DNA from: an uncultured Bacteroidia bacterium
GTDB lineage: Bacteria; Bacteroidota; Bacteroidia; Bacteroidales; F082
NCBI GenBank assembly: GCA_902786745.1
Contig: CADADR010000005.1
Location: forward strand, 62,001-126,000
Length of the DNA: 64,000 nt
Direction: 5' to 3'
Shown here: piece after piece, positions 54,422-63,122 of the stretch
Position numbering within the stretch: the first letter of the stretch is position 1
How the letters are laid out: the number at the start of each line of letters is the position of its first letter
Notes under the pieces: model-generated
The model's database searches: none
Seen by the model: only the letters and a program-made list of their open reading frames with translations
Told to the model about the DNA's origin: nothing
Translations under genes and position numbers: made by a program

Positions 54422-55090
54422 ATGAAGAAAGCATCTATCTTGGCATTTTCCATCATGCTCGTTGGGCTTTTTGCCTCGTGCACTGCCAATCGAGGTTTTG
54501 TTTCGTCCCTGACCCGAGCTGACATCCGACAAGTGCAGCAATTTGAGCCGCTGAATTATGTCGGCATCATCGAAAAAGGCAACAACATTAGCTACAACGA
54601 TTCGCTTACGGATGTTGCCAAGTCTCTTTTCGAAAAAGAGTTATCACGAAGTAAGACCATACCCGTCAAAGGAAACATCGTCATTGAGGATAGTTTGGTC
54701 AACAACAGAGTGCAAAACGAAATCTATTTGCTGATGAACTATGTGGAAAACAACGTTCGCACCAAAGATCTTCCTATCCCTCCCACTATCGATTCCATTC
54801 TTGAGGCACGGAATGAGCGCTTCGGACTGTTGGCCTATAATTGGGGCTTCACCAGAACAGGAGGCAATTATGCCGGACAAATAGGGAAAGGTGTGCTCAT
54901 CGGTGTGCTTACTATGGGTACTATGTACACAGTGCCCTACAAAGATATGAGCCGATGTGGCGTCATCATTGTCGACAGCAAATACAACAACCTGGCTTAT
55001 GTGGCTACGTCAAACCGCGAGAGCGACCCGCTGAAAGCCGAGACCTACAGAAGACAGATGGAGGACTTGTTGAAAAAATACAAAAAGTAA
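54422..55090 (+). CDS. Lipoprotein of unknown function
   Basis: 222 residues. The lipoprotein signal peptide ends in LFASC (Cys at about 20). The mature part is mixed alpha/beta with a hydrophobic Gly-rich stretch (GKGVLIGVLTMGTMYTVPY) near residue 165 and a charged C-terminal helix. No known domain is recognised. It follows the structured RNA, and the RNA promoter could also read into it. Probably periplasm-facing outer membrane lipoprotein. Confidence 0.7.
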   Translation: MKKASILAFSIMLVGLFASCTANRGFVSSLTRADIRQVQQFEPLNYVGIIEKGNNISYNDSLTDVAKSLFEKELSRSKTIPVKGNIVIEDSLVNNRVQNEIYLLMNYVENNVRTKDLPIPPTIDSILEARNERFGLLAYNWGFTRTGGNYAGQIGKGVLIGVLTMGTMYTVPYKDMSRCGVIIVDSKYNNLAYVATSNRESDPLKAETYRRQMEDLLKKYKK

Positions 55091-55166
55091 ACTAGCTATC
55101 AGTTTGTGTGGATTCAAAAAAACGCGCCAATAGGCACTCCCTTCAATGCCTTTGTAAAATGTGTGA

Positions 55167-55565
55167 TTACACCGCTGCCAATTCCCGCCCAACGGTATGA
55201 ATCGTGTCGAGAATCAAGGCCATTCGGGCTTTGCTGGCGTTTTTCTTTCCACTGATATATTGTGCCATCAAGCTTTGCGAGATGCCTATTCGGCGTGCCA
55301 ACGCAGACACGTTCAGTTCAGGGTGCGCCATGAAGAGTTGATAAAGAGCTGTCGGTTCTTGTTTTTCAAAGAACCCTTCAAAACTTAAATCTTCATCCAG
55401 TTCTTCCCAATGGATTCCGAATTCATCTGTCGTGAAATCAACAAGTTGTTCCTTCGTGGCATAGCGCAAACGAGGATAGTCCGCAAAGAGTTCGCAGGCT
55501 TCCTTACCTTCATCGGTTCTAATCCATACGGCTGTATCAGTCAGCCAAACTTTTTCTATTTTCAT
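55167..55565 (-). CDS. DUF2442 - helix-turn-helix regulator
   Basis: 132 residues. The N-terminal DUF2442 domain (KVWLTDTAVWIRTDEGKEACELFADYPRL, GIHWEELDEDLSFEGFF) is joined to a C-terminal Cro/XRE-like helix-turn-helix (NVSALARRIGISQSLMAQYISGKKNASKARMALI). DUF2442 proteins often pair with DUF4160 toxin-like partners; none is adjacent here. The start at 55565 follows the promoter box, which overlaps the earlier in-frame start. Its promoter holds a perfect 8+2+8 palindrome, so it is probably autoregulated. Confidence 0.8.
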   Translation of the reverse strand: MKIEKVWLTDTAVWIRTDEGKEACELFADYPRLRYATKEQLVDFTTDEFGIHWEELDEDLSFEGFFEKQEPTALYQLFMAHPELNVSALARRIGISQSLMAQYISGKKNASKARMALILDTIHTVGRELAAV

Positions 55566-55570
55566 TTCTG

Positions 55571-55601
55571 CAAAAATAGGTAATAATTTTATTACCCGCA
55601 A
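55571..55601 (-). promoter_or_regulatory. Promoter with palindromic operator of the DUF2442-HTH gene
   Basis: Minus strand: TTG (55599-55601), 20 bases, TATTTTTG (55571-55578). The spacer is almost filled by GGTAATAA-AA-TTATTACC (55579-55596), a perfect inverted repeat. Binding there would block RNA polymerase. Confidence 0.7.
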
Positions 55602-55634
55602 TTGATTTTGTGTTTTTTTCTAAACAGAAAACAA

Positions 55635-55668
55635 ATAGAGGGCGTGCCTTAGCAGGCACGCCCTCTAT
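55635..55668. terminator. Strong hairpin downstream of hutU
   Basis: ATAGAGGGCGTGCC pairs perfectly with GGCACGCCCTCTAT around TTAGCA. There is no clear T run on either side, so it may be a terminator that relies on the stem, or an RNA-end stabiliser for hutU. Confidence 0.5.
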
Positions 55669-55722
55669 ACTGCTGGTTGGTAAAGATGTAGCGCGTTACG
55701 TCTCTACAAATGTCCAATTCAA

Positions 55723-57723
55723 TTAGAACAATCCTTCAAGGATATTGTCTTCCACCAAGTTCGGCAGCGTAACCTTCAGTTTCGGCTCGGCCTCCATGGC
55801 GCGCTTGATGGCGAAGGTGGCGCCTTCGTTGCGGGCCCAGTTACGACGGGCGATGCCGTTGTTCACGTCCCAATGAAGCATGCAGTGGAGTCTGCGGTCA
55901 GCATCGGCAGTACCGTCGAGGACCATGCCGAAGCCACCGTTGATGACTTCGCCCCAGCCTACGCCGCCGCCGTTGTGGATGCTCACCCAGGTGGCACCAC
56001 GGAAACCGTCGCCGATGACGTTTTGTACGGCCATGTCGGCAGTGAACGATGAACCGTCGTAGATGTTGGAGGTCTCACGGAACGGGCTGTCGGTGCCAGA
56101 GACGTCGTGGTGGTCACGGCCGAGGACGACGGGACCGCTCAGGCGGCCATCAGCGATGGCCTTGTTGAACTCGGCAGCAATCTTGGTGCGGCCTTCGCAG
56201 TCAGCATAAAGGATACGGGCTTGCGAGCCGACTACGAGGTGGTTCTCTTGAGCGCCACGGATCCACTGGATGTTGTCGCGCATCTGCTGCTGGATCTCGG
56301 CAGGAGCGGTGCGGGCAATGTTCTCGAGCACTTCGCAGGCGATGTCGTCGGTGACAGCAAGGTCTTCAGGCTTGCCAGAGGCGCAGACCCAACGGAAGGG
56401 GCCGAAGCCATAGTCGAAGCACATGGGACCCATGATGTCTTGCACGTAGCTGGGATAACGGAAGGTGCCGTCTTCTTTCATGATGTCGGCGCCAGCGCGG
56501 CTGCTCTGCAGCAGGAAGGCGTTGCCGTAGTCGAAGAAGTACATGCCCTTGGCGGTCAGCTTGTTGATTGCGGCCACATGGCGGCGCAACGAAGCCTGCA
56601 CCTTCTCCTTGAAGAGCTCGGGATTCTCGGCCATCATGGTCTTGGATTCCTCAAATGACTGTCCTACAGGATAGTAACCACCTGCCCAGGGGTTGTGCAA
56701 CGAGGTCTGGTCGGAGCCGAGGTCGACGTGGATGTCGTGTTCGGCGGCATATTCCCAGAGGTCAACCACATTGCCTTGGTAGGCATAGCTGCGGGCTTCC
56801 TTCTTGGCGAGGCTTGCGTTGACATGCTTGAACAGTTCCTCGATATTGTCGTACACCTCATCGACCCAACCTTGCTGATAACGCTTCTGCGTGGCGGCGG
56901 GGTTGATTTCGGCGGTGATGCTCACCACACCGGCGATGTTACCTGCCTTGGGCTGGGCGCCGCTCATGCCTCCGAGGCCAGCGGTGACAAACAACTTACC
57001 AGCGGTGCTGCCGCCGTGTTTACGGGCTGCGTTGAGCACGGTGATGGTGGTGCCGTGGACGATGCCTTGAGGTCCGATATACATATAGGAGCCGGCGGTC
57101 ATCTGACCGTATTGCGTCACGCCGAGGGCGTTGTAACGCTCCCAGTCGTCGGGTTTGCTGTAGTTCGGGATCATCATACCGTTGGTGACCACCACGCGCG
57201 GGGCGTCCTTATGCGAGGGGAAGAGGCCCATCGGGTGACCGCTGTACATGGCCAAGGTCTGGTCTTCGTCCATATTGGCGAGGTACTGCATCACGAGGCG
57301 GTATTGTGCCCAGTTCTGGAAGATGGCGCCGTTGCCGCCGTAGATGATAAGTTCGTGCGGGTGCTGAGCCACGGCAGGGTCGAGGTTGTTTTGGATCATC
57401 AGCATGATGGCTGCGGCCTGCTTGCATTTGGCAGGATATTCCTCGATCGGGCGGGCGTACATCTTATAAGACGGACGGAAACGGTACATGTAGATGCGGC
57501 CGTATTTCTCCAGTTCCTCGGCAAACTCGGGGGCCAAGGTGGCGTGGAACTTGGCGGGGAAATAACGCAAAGCGTTGCGGATGGCCAGCTTCTTCTCGGC
57601 CTTCGTCAAGATGTCCTTGCGCTTGGGCGCATGGTTGATGGTGGTATCATAAGGTTTCACTTCCGGCAGTTCATCGGGGATGCCGGCAAGAATCTCTTTT
57701 TGGAAATCGTTGAGTGCACTCAT
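55723..57723 (-). CDS. hutU: Urocanate hydratase
   Basis: 666 residues. It converts urocanate to imidazolone propionate, the second step of histidine breakdown, using NAD as an electrophile. Family blocks are visible: YGGNGAIFQNWAQY, GQMTAGSYMYIGPQGIVHGT, AGLGGMSGAQPKA, DQTSLHNPWAGGYYPVG, and the active-site region DFGPFRWVC-type FDYGFGPFRWVCASG. Length fits the long Bacteroidetes form. No other hut gene is in the window, so the pathway genes must be elsewhere. The -7 box TATCTTTG (minus strand) is at 57759-57766. Confidence 0.95.
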   Translation of the reverse strand: MSALNDFQKEILAGIPDELPEVKPYDTTINHAPKRKDILTKAEKKLAIRNALRYFPAKFHATLAPEFAEELEKYGRIYMYRFRPSYKMYARPIEEYPAKCKQAAAIMLMIQNNLDPAVAQHPHELIIYGGNGAIFQNWAQYRLVMQYLANMDEDQTLAMYSGHPMGLFPSHKDAPRVVVTNGMMIPNYSKPDDWERYNALGVTQYGQMTAGSYMYIGPQGIVHGTTITVLNAARKHGGSTAGKLFVTAGLGGMSGAQPKAGNIAGVVSITAEINPAATQKRYQQGWVDEVYDNIEELFKHVNASLAKKEARSYAYQGNVVDLWEYAAEHDIHVDLGSDQTSLHNPWAGGYYPVGQSFEESKTMMAENPELFKEKVQASLRRHVAAINKLTAKGMYFFDYGNAFLLQSSRAGADIMKEDGTFRYPSYVQDIMGPMCFDYGFGPFRWVCASGKPEDLAVTDDIACEVLENIARTAPAEIQQQMRDNIQWIRGAQENHLVVGSQARILYADCEGRTKIAAEFNKAIADGRLSGPVVLGRDHHDVSGTDSPFRETSNIYDGSSFTADMAVQNVIGDGFRGATWVSIHNGGGVGWGEVINGGFGMVLDGTADADRRLHCMLHWDVNNGIARRNWARNEGATFAIKRAMEAEPKLKVTLPNLVEDNILEGLF

Positions 57724-57860
57724 TTTATGTTGTTTTTATATGACTTTTCTTGAATCTGCAAAGATACGAAATCTTTAGATTCGACGAAACGAAGTGAGTC
57801 AAAAAAACTCGTTCCCCTCAAAAAAGAAAAATGTGTATTTTTGTCTTCAAATTCTATGTT

Positions 57861-59612
57861 ATGAAACGTCTGTTCGTATTGTTTTCGTTATCACTGATAT
57901 TTCCTTTGTGTGTATTGGCACAAAACGTTGAATCACAAAACTATACATCTGCATTTGATGCCGCTTATGAGGCTTGCCCCACTATTCCGAAAGGTTTGCT
58001 CGAGGCCATTTCGTTTACCAACACGCATTGCCATCATCTGACAGATGCGAACTATTTCAACGATGGCCCCGATGCCATGCCACGTGCCTATGGCTTGATG
58101 GGTCTGGTGAAGGACGGCAAAGGCTATTTTCGAGAGAACCTGCAACTAGTGTCGGAGCTTTCAGGCGTTTCGGAAACAGAAATCCTTGGGAGTCCCGATG
58201 CAAATGTGTTGGCCTACGCTAAGGCGTTCGAATGTTTGGCCAAAAAATGCAAAACGGCTGAAATAAAGGATTATCTTTCTGTTATCCAGCAACTTTCTGA
58301 GTTACCAAAAGGGGAGGAGAAGGACGTTTATCCTATGCAGTCAATGCTCTATTCGGTTTGCTCTTTCATGAATGATGAGAAGCATGCTGAACAATACGGC
58401 TTCACGAAATATGACATTGACTTGAAAGCGGTTTTTGCTGAGTATTACGATATGCTGACTGCACCTGGACTCAGCGTTCAGCGTGAATCCGACTATCCCG
58501 CTGCCATTTGGGACCCTGCACCCGACTGCAATTATAGTGAACGTACTTTGGATGTAAGTGCAGTGGTCATCCATTACACAGAGGGTTCTTATGCAGGCTG
58601 CATCAGCTGGTTCAAGAACTGTGATGCCCAGGTGTCGGCGCACTATGTCATCCGTTCCTCCGACGGCCAGGTGACGCAGATGGTGCGCGAGGCCGACAAG
58701 GCATGGCATGCGCGCTCTGCCAACGGCTATTCCATTGGCATCGAGCATGAGGCCTATGGCAATATTTGGAGCTTCTTCACCGATGCGATGTACCAGTCGT
58801 CGGCCAACCTGGTGCGTGACATCTGCTCGCGCTACGAGAGCATCGACGGTCACCGCACCTTCTACCGCGACACCTTGGATAGTGGTATCTGTCTCAATGA
58901 AGGCCTTCATGACCTCGGCGGCGAGAATGCTTGTGTCAAAATACGCGGTCACCAGCACTATCCCGACCAGTCGCACACCGACCCGGGACCGTATTGGGAC
59001 TGGAACTATTACTACAAACTCATCAATGAAGGTACCCCTGTCACCTTGTTGGAAGGTGAGGAAGGCCGTCTCGACCATCAGTATTATGGCGATGATGAGC
59101 GCAAGATCTGGGTGATTCGGGGTCCGGAGGGGAAGATCATCAGCCTTGATTTCAAGTCCTTTGATTTGGAAAAAGACTTCGATTTCCTTTGGGTTTATGA
59201 TGGCGATGATGTTTATGCCCCTAAGATTGGACGATGGAACACGCATAGTCCCGGAACAGTGCATTCCTCAGGCAATGTGATGTGCGTAGAGTTTCGTTCC
59301 GATTGTGCCACCAATGCGTCTGGTTGGCAAGCTGAGTGGAAGGCCGTCAAAACCATACCCATCGAGCCGGAAGAGCCTGAAATTGAGCCAGGTGTGTTCC
59401 CGAATCCTACTACAGGGAAATTCACCGTGAAGTCGGACAGGGAAGGCTTGACTGATTTGACGGTGTTTGATGTTTATGGCAACATGATAACCTCTTTGCG
59501 TTTCCAGAATTCGGTTGAAATCGAAGCAAGCAATTGGGCCTCTGGTGTTTATATGATCCATTATGGCGAGCCAAACCGTCCTGACAAGGTGGTTAAGTTG
59601 GTGAAGTTGTAA
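57861..59612 (+). CDS. Secreted N-acetylmuramoyl-L-alanine amidase with CUB-like domain and T9SS tail
   Basis: 583 residues: a signal peptide (MKRLFVLFSLSLIFPLCVLAQ), a helical N-terminal region (about 25-210), an Amidase_2 domain with His238 in VVIHYTEGSY, SIGIEHEAYGN and the late RGHQHYPDQSHTDPG zinc ligands, a CUB-like beta domain (about 415-510) and a type A sorting domain (GVFPNPTTGKFTVKSD...GVYMIHYG). It should cut the amide bond between muramic acid and the stem peptide at the cell surface or outside. That suggests use against other bacteria or on shed wall. A TATTTTTG box is at 57836-57843. Confidence 0.88.
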   Translation: MKRLFVLFSLSLIFPLCVLAQNVESQNYTSAFDAAYEACPTIPKGLLEAISFTNTHCHHLTDANYFNDGPDAMPRAYGLMGLVKDGKGYFRENLQLVSELSGVSETEILGSPDANVLAYAKAFECLAKKCKTAEIKDYLSVIQQLSELPKGEEKDVYPMQSMLYSVCSFMNDEKHAEQYGFTKYDIDLKAVFAEYYDMLTAPGLSVQRESDYPAAIWDPAPDCNYSERTLDVSAVVIHYTEGSYAGCISWFKNCDAQVSAHYVIRSSDGQVTQMVREADKAWHARSANGYSIGIEHEAYGNIWSFFTDAMYQSSANLVRDICSRYESIDGHRTFYRDTLDSGICLNEGLHDLGGENACVKIRGHQHYPDQSHTDPGPYWDWNYYYKLINEGTPVTLLEGEEGRLDHQYYGDDERKIWVIRGPEGKIISLDFKSFDLEKDFDFLWVYDGDDVYAPKIGRWNTHSPGTVHSSGNVMCVEFRSDCATNASGWQAEWKAVKTIPIEPEEPEIEPGVFPNPTTGKFTVKSDREGLTDLTVFDVYGNMITSLRFQNSVEIEASNWASGVYMIHYGEPNRPDKVVKLVKL

Positions 59613-59694
59613 ACGGCTTGTTGAAACAATAATCGTCGACTTGTTGCGTTCATCAAAGGAAAATTCCTATCTTTGCAACCTATTTTGTTTTGGG

Positions 59695-60690
59695 ATGAGA
59701 AATACAAGCATCATAAGAAAGACCGTGTTGCTGCTGGCATTGATGATGTTGTCAGTTTGTTCTGAGGCTCAGGACACCTGCAATTTCAAGGTCAAGTTTC
59801 GCCAGTTGAAATTGACTTGCAGCAACCACGATGAGGAAAACGGCCGCAATGCACAGGTGCAGGCCTATGTCGATAGTTTAGCCACGGTGCAACAAGGTGG
59901 CGTCTTTGCCCCGCCCTATACCTATCAATGGGAAGTCAGCCCGCTTCATATCGCTCCTACCGACCCCACTTGGGCTATTGGTTTGGAGGCTTACAGGTAC
60001 TATTTTATCCGTGTGACCGATAGTCAAGGTTGCATGCGTCGCGATAGCGTGTGGCTGAAGGCCTACCCCAATCCCATCGTCGAGATCTCGACCGAGCCGA
60101 AAGATACCGTGTATCTGCAGAATCCCCATGTGACGTATTCGTTTGAGAATCTGTCTGCTGACACGCTTGACATCAGTAACTTTTATTGGATTCTGAACAG
60201 CCAGTATAACATCACTTCCACTGCCGAGTCGCCTCGTTTCACCTATGTGGAAACCGGAGAATACACTACCGAGTTGAAAGTGTTTAACCCTCAAGGCTGC
60301 GACACCTCGTATTTTAAGACCATCAGGGTAAACCCTGTGAAGCTGAAGATTCCCAACGTGTTCACGCCTAATGGCGATGGCATCAACGACTATTTCATCA
60401 TCTCTCTTGATGGCGGCAGTGACATGCCGAGTTCGAAAAACGATGGTGGAGGCACGGGTGCTGAGTATGAAGGCTATGAGCCGCTGAGCAGTTATTACGA
60501 GTCGTCGGAGCTGACCGTCTTCAACCGTTGGGGCCGTGTGGTATATCACTCCACCGACTATCAAAACGATTGGAATGGCGGCGACCTACCTGATGCCACC
60601 TATTTCTATGTGCTGAAATGCCACGGATTGAAAAATGACGCCACCTATCAAGGCTCGGTGATGATTGTGAAATCGCAGAAAGGATTATGA
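59695..60690 (+). CDS. T9SS type B (gliding-motility-associated) C-terminal domain protein
   Basis: 331 residues: a signal peptide (VLLLALMMLSVCSEAQ), an Ig/PKD-like pair of beta domains (about 30-215) and the type B sorting domain (IPNVFTPNGDGINDYFIISL, LTVFNRWGRVVYHS, DATYFYVLKCHG). Type B domains also route proteins through the type IX system and often need extra partners for attachment. The start at 59695 is chosen as it begins the signal peptide; a TATCTTTG box lies at 59670-59677. It overlaps the DUF1573 gene by four bases. Confidence 0.87.
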   Translation: MRNTSIIRKTVLLLALMMLSVCSEAQDTCNFKVKFRQLKLTCSNHDEENGRNAQVQAYVDSLATVQQGGVFAPPYTYQWEVSPLHIAPTDPTWAIGLEAYRYYFIRVTDSQGCMRRDSVWLKAYPNPIVEISTEPKDTVYLQNPHVTYSFENLSADTLDISNFYWILNSQYNITSTAESPRFTYVETGEYTTELKVFNPQGCDTSYFKTIRVNPVKLKIPNVFTPNGDGINDYFIISLDGGSDMPSSKNDGGGTGAEYEGYEPLSSYYESSELTVFNRWGRVVYHSTDYQNDWNGGDLPDATYFYVLKCHGLKNDATYQGSVMIVKSQKGL

Positions 60691-61148
60691 TCATGAAGCA
60701 TCTGTTATCGTTTTTGTTGCTGGCCTCCTTGTTTTTGTCGGGCTGTAACAATAAAAGCCAAAATGGGCAACTCTCGACCGATTTGGTGACGAGTCCCAAA
60801 TCGGCTACGCAGACCTCCGACAAGCAAGCGGCCATAACGTTTGAAAAGGAAGAACATGACTTTGGTAGCTTGCTGCAAGGTGAAGTGGTGAGCTATTCTT
60901 TCCATTTTACGAATACGGGTAACGCGCCTCTGATTATCAGCCAGGTGACTTCCAGCTGCGGCTGCACCGTGGCGAATTATTCACGTGATCCTATCGCGCC
61001 GGGTAAGAAGGGCGTCATCCAGGCCACGTATAACAGTGCAGGGCATCATGGCTTCCAAAACCGTTTTCTCACGGTGATGAGCAACACCATGCCTGCCAAA
61101 CATATCCTGCGTATCAAGGGCAAGGTGCTTACCCCTGACCAATATTGA
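60687..61148 (+). CDS. DUF1573 lipoprotein
   Basis: 153 residues. The lipoprotein signal ends in LFLSGC. The mature part is one DUF1573 Ig-like domain (FEKEEHDFGSLLQGEVVSYSFHFTNTG, SSCGCTVANYSRDPIAPG). The paired Cys in SSCGCT is typical. The family resembles ASPM/SPD-2/Hydin-type beta sandwiches; its function in Bacteroidetes is unknown. It is coupled to the T9SS-B gene by ATGA; an ATG six bases later is an equally good start. The next gene, yajC, follows after 23 bases. Confidence 0.85.
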   Translation: MIMKHLLSFLLLASLFLSGCNNKSQNGQLSTDLVTSPKSATQTSDKQAAITFEKEEHDFGSLLQGEVVSYSFHFTNTGNAPLIISQVTSSCGCTVANYSRDPIAPGKKGVIQATYNSAGHHGFQNRFLTVMSNTMPAKHILRIKGKVLTPDQY

Positions 61149-61171
61149 TTCTTAACCTAAAACTTATTATT

Positions 61172-61498
61172 ATGAACATGCTTACTATCTTATTACAAGC
61201 TGCTGAAGCACAACCTCAAAGAGGTGGCTCTATGGCCTCAACCTTGATTTTCATGCTGCTTCTCATCGTCGTTTTCTGGCTGTTCTTCATTCGTCCTCAA
61301 TCGAAGAAAGCCAAGGAGGAACAGAAGTTCCGCGACAGCCTGCAGAAGGGCGACAAGGTGGTTACCATTGGCGGTTTCCACGGCAAAGTCACCGAGGTGA
61401 AAGATACCACGGTCATGATTTCACTGGCCCCCAATATGGAGGTTGAAGTGGAGAAGACGGCTCTCGTTAAGGACGGTGCCCGTGTGGGTCAGGCTTAA
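61172..61498 (+). CDS. yajC: Preprotein translocase subunit YajC
   Basis: 108 residues: a short N-terminus, one membrane helix (STLIFMLLLIVVFWLFFIRPQSKKAKEEQ) and a small cytoplasmic beta domain (GDKVVTIGGFHGKVTEVKD). It partners SecDF at the translocon. The start at 61172 (MNMLTILLQ) is chosen over a TTG at 61145. One base separates it from the YbbR gene. Confidence 0.93.
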   Translation: MNMLTILLQAAEAQPQRGGSMASTLIFMLLLIVVFWLFFIRPQSKKAKEEQKFRDSLQKGDKVVTIGGFHGKVTEVKDTTVMISLAPNMEVEVEKTALVKDGARVGQA

Positions 61499-61499
61499 T

Positions 61500-62465
61500 A
61501 TGAACCAACTGGATACTATCAAGCAAAAGGCAGAACGCCAAAACAGGCGTTCTGTCCTTACTTTTCTCATTTTTTTGGCCCTCTCTACTGCTGCTTGGTT
61601 CCTGGTCAAACTGTCAGAAGACTATACCACGCAAACCAAATTCAAATTGCAGTTTGAAGGGGTGCCTGCCGACAGGTGGATATCATCGGGCGACCAGTCG
61701 GTGAAGATGTCGTTGTTGATCGACGGCTTCCACACGTTAAGATATAAGATGATACGAGAACCTAACCGATTTGTCACCATATCACTGGACGAGGTGCCTT
61801 ACAGGTTAGAGAATGACAATACCTATTCCTTTAGCAGCCAATATGTCGCCGAAAAGGTGGCCGAGAGGTTGGGTATCAACGCCTCGGATATCACTATGAA
61901 CGAATCCAAGGTTTATTTTACCATGGACATATTGAAGTCGAAAGTGGTGCCCGTCGTCCTGTTGTCTGACATCAAGACAGCGCGGCAATATGGCCTTTAT
62001 GGCATCCCTATGCTCGACCCGTCTTCTGTGACTATCTATGGCCCCGAGGAAGCCATCGACACGGTGAAATCAGTCAAGACCGAGCTGTTTTCCAGAGCCA
62101 ATGTGAGCCAGGGGTTCAGCGAGACCGTGGCACTCGATCTGCTTGATGGTCAGATCCATTCCAACACCAAGGAGGTGAAGGCCACCGTGCAAGTGGAGAA
62201 ATTTACAGAAACCGACATCGAGGTGCCCATCAAAGTGAGCGACAGCCTCCGGCTTCGTTTCTTCCCTGAGACCATGACGGTGAAGTGCCTCGTGGCTATC
62301 AAGGATTATTCCTCCATCACCCCCGACCAGTTTAGTGTTGCCATCGACAGGCAACAGCTGAAAGCCAAGCAACCGCTGTTGGACGTGCGCCTTGCCGCTT
62401 GGCCACAATATGTGCAGATCCTCAGCACCCACCCCGACAAGGTGGAATATCTCATCGTACAATGA
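61500..62465 (+). CDS. YbbR-like domain protein
   Basis: 321 residues. A cytoplasmic N-terminus and one membrane helix (VLTFLIFLALSTAAWFLVKLSEDY) are followed by repeated YbbR-like beta domains (for example VPVVLLSDIKTARQYGL and SSVTIYGPEEAIDTVKSVKTE). In other phyla YbbR (CdaR) regulates the diadenylate cyclase CdaA; no cyclase gene is next to it here. It starts one base after yajC, and its stop overlaps coaE (ATGA). This yajC-ybbR-coaE run is common in Bacteroidetes. Confidence 0.85.
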   Translation: MNQLDTIKQKAERQNRRSVLTFLIFLALSTAAWFLVKLSEDYTTQTKFKLQFEGVPADRWISSGDQSVKMSLLIDGFHTLRYKMIREPNRFVTISLDEVPYRLENDNTYSFSSQYVAEKVAERLGINASDITMNESKVYFTMDILKSKVVPVVLLSDIKTARQYGLYGIPMLDPSSVTIYGPEEAIDTVKSVKTELFSRANVSQGFSETVALDLLDGQIHSNTKEVKATVQVEKFTETDIEVPIKVSDSLRLRFFPETMTVKCLVAIKDYSSITPDQFSVAIDRQQLKAKQPLLDVRLAAWPQYVQILSTHPDKVEYLIVQ

Positions 62466-63046
62466 AGAAAGTCGCCATCACCGGCAACATAGGCAGCGGC
62501 AAGTCGTGGGTTTGCGAGTTGTTTAAGCAACACTTGGGCATTCCTGTATACAACAGCGATGATGCAGCCAAGCAGATGTATTTCTTGACCGATGTACGCC
62601 AACAATTGGTGAAACGTTTCGGCGATGCGTTTTATCTTTCTGAAACAGCATTGAATAGAAAGCTTATCGCCGACTTGATCTTCCATGATGAAAAAGCCCA
62701 ACGCGACTTGGAAGGCATCCTCTATCCCGCCTTGTTCGTCGACTTTGAGCAGTGGATGGAAAAACAAGATGCGCCCTACGTCCTGTTTGAGTCGGCATTG
62801 ATTTTTGAGAAGCGTTTGGAAAAGCGTTTTGACGCCGTCGTGATGGTGTCAGCCTCGGAAGCCACTCGACTTCGCCGCGCCATGGAACGTGACCATTGCG
62901 ATGAGGCCACCGTCAAAGCTCGCATGGCCAAGCAATGGCCCGAAGAAGGCAAGCGCCTGCTTGCCGATTTCGTCATCTGGCATGAAAACGATGACGAAGA
63001 CGAAGCCTTGTTGAGACAAATCATCGAAGTCCAAAAGTCTTTGTAA
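62462..63046 (+). CDS. coaE: Dephospho-CoA kinase
   Basis: 194 residues. The P-loop GNIGSGKSWVC opens the protein. YNSDDAAKQMY holds the substrate-binding Asp, and SALIFEKRLEKRFDAVVMVSAS and RRAMERD are the lid and ribose regions. It phosphorylates dephospho-CoA, the last step of CoA synthesis; CoaD for the previous step is at 34653. The start at 62462 overlaps the YbbR stop by four bases. Confidence 0.95.
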   Translation: MKKVAITGNIGSGKSWVCELFKQHLGIPVYNSDDAAKQMYFLTDVRQQLVKRFGDAFYLSETALNRKLIADLIFHDEKAQRDLEGILYPALFVDFEQWMEKQDAPYVLFESALIFEKRLEKRFDAVVMVSASEATRLRRAMERDHCDEATVKARMAKQWPEEGKRLLADFVIWHENDDEDEALLRQIIEVQKSL

Positions 63047-63054
63047 AGTTTTTC

Positions 63055-63084
63055 TTGTTTGTATCGTTTTATTCCGTATCTTTG
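63055..63084 (+). promoter_or_regulatory. iorA promoter
   Basis: TTG (63055-63057), 19 bases, TATCTTTG (63077-63084). The start codon is 38 bases further on. Confidence 0.6.
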
Positions 63085-63122
63085 TGCCAACTCATAAAGT
63101 ATAAGTACAAGATATTATAGAT

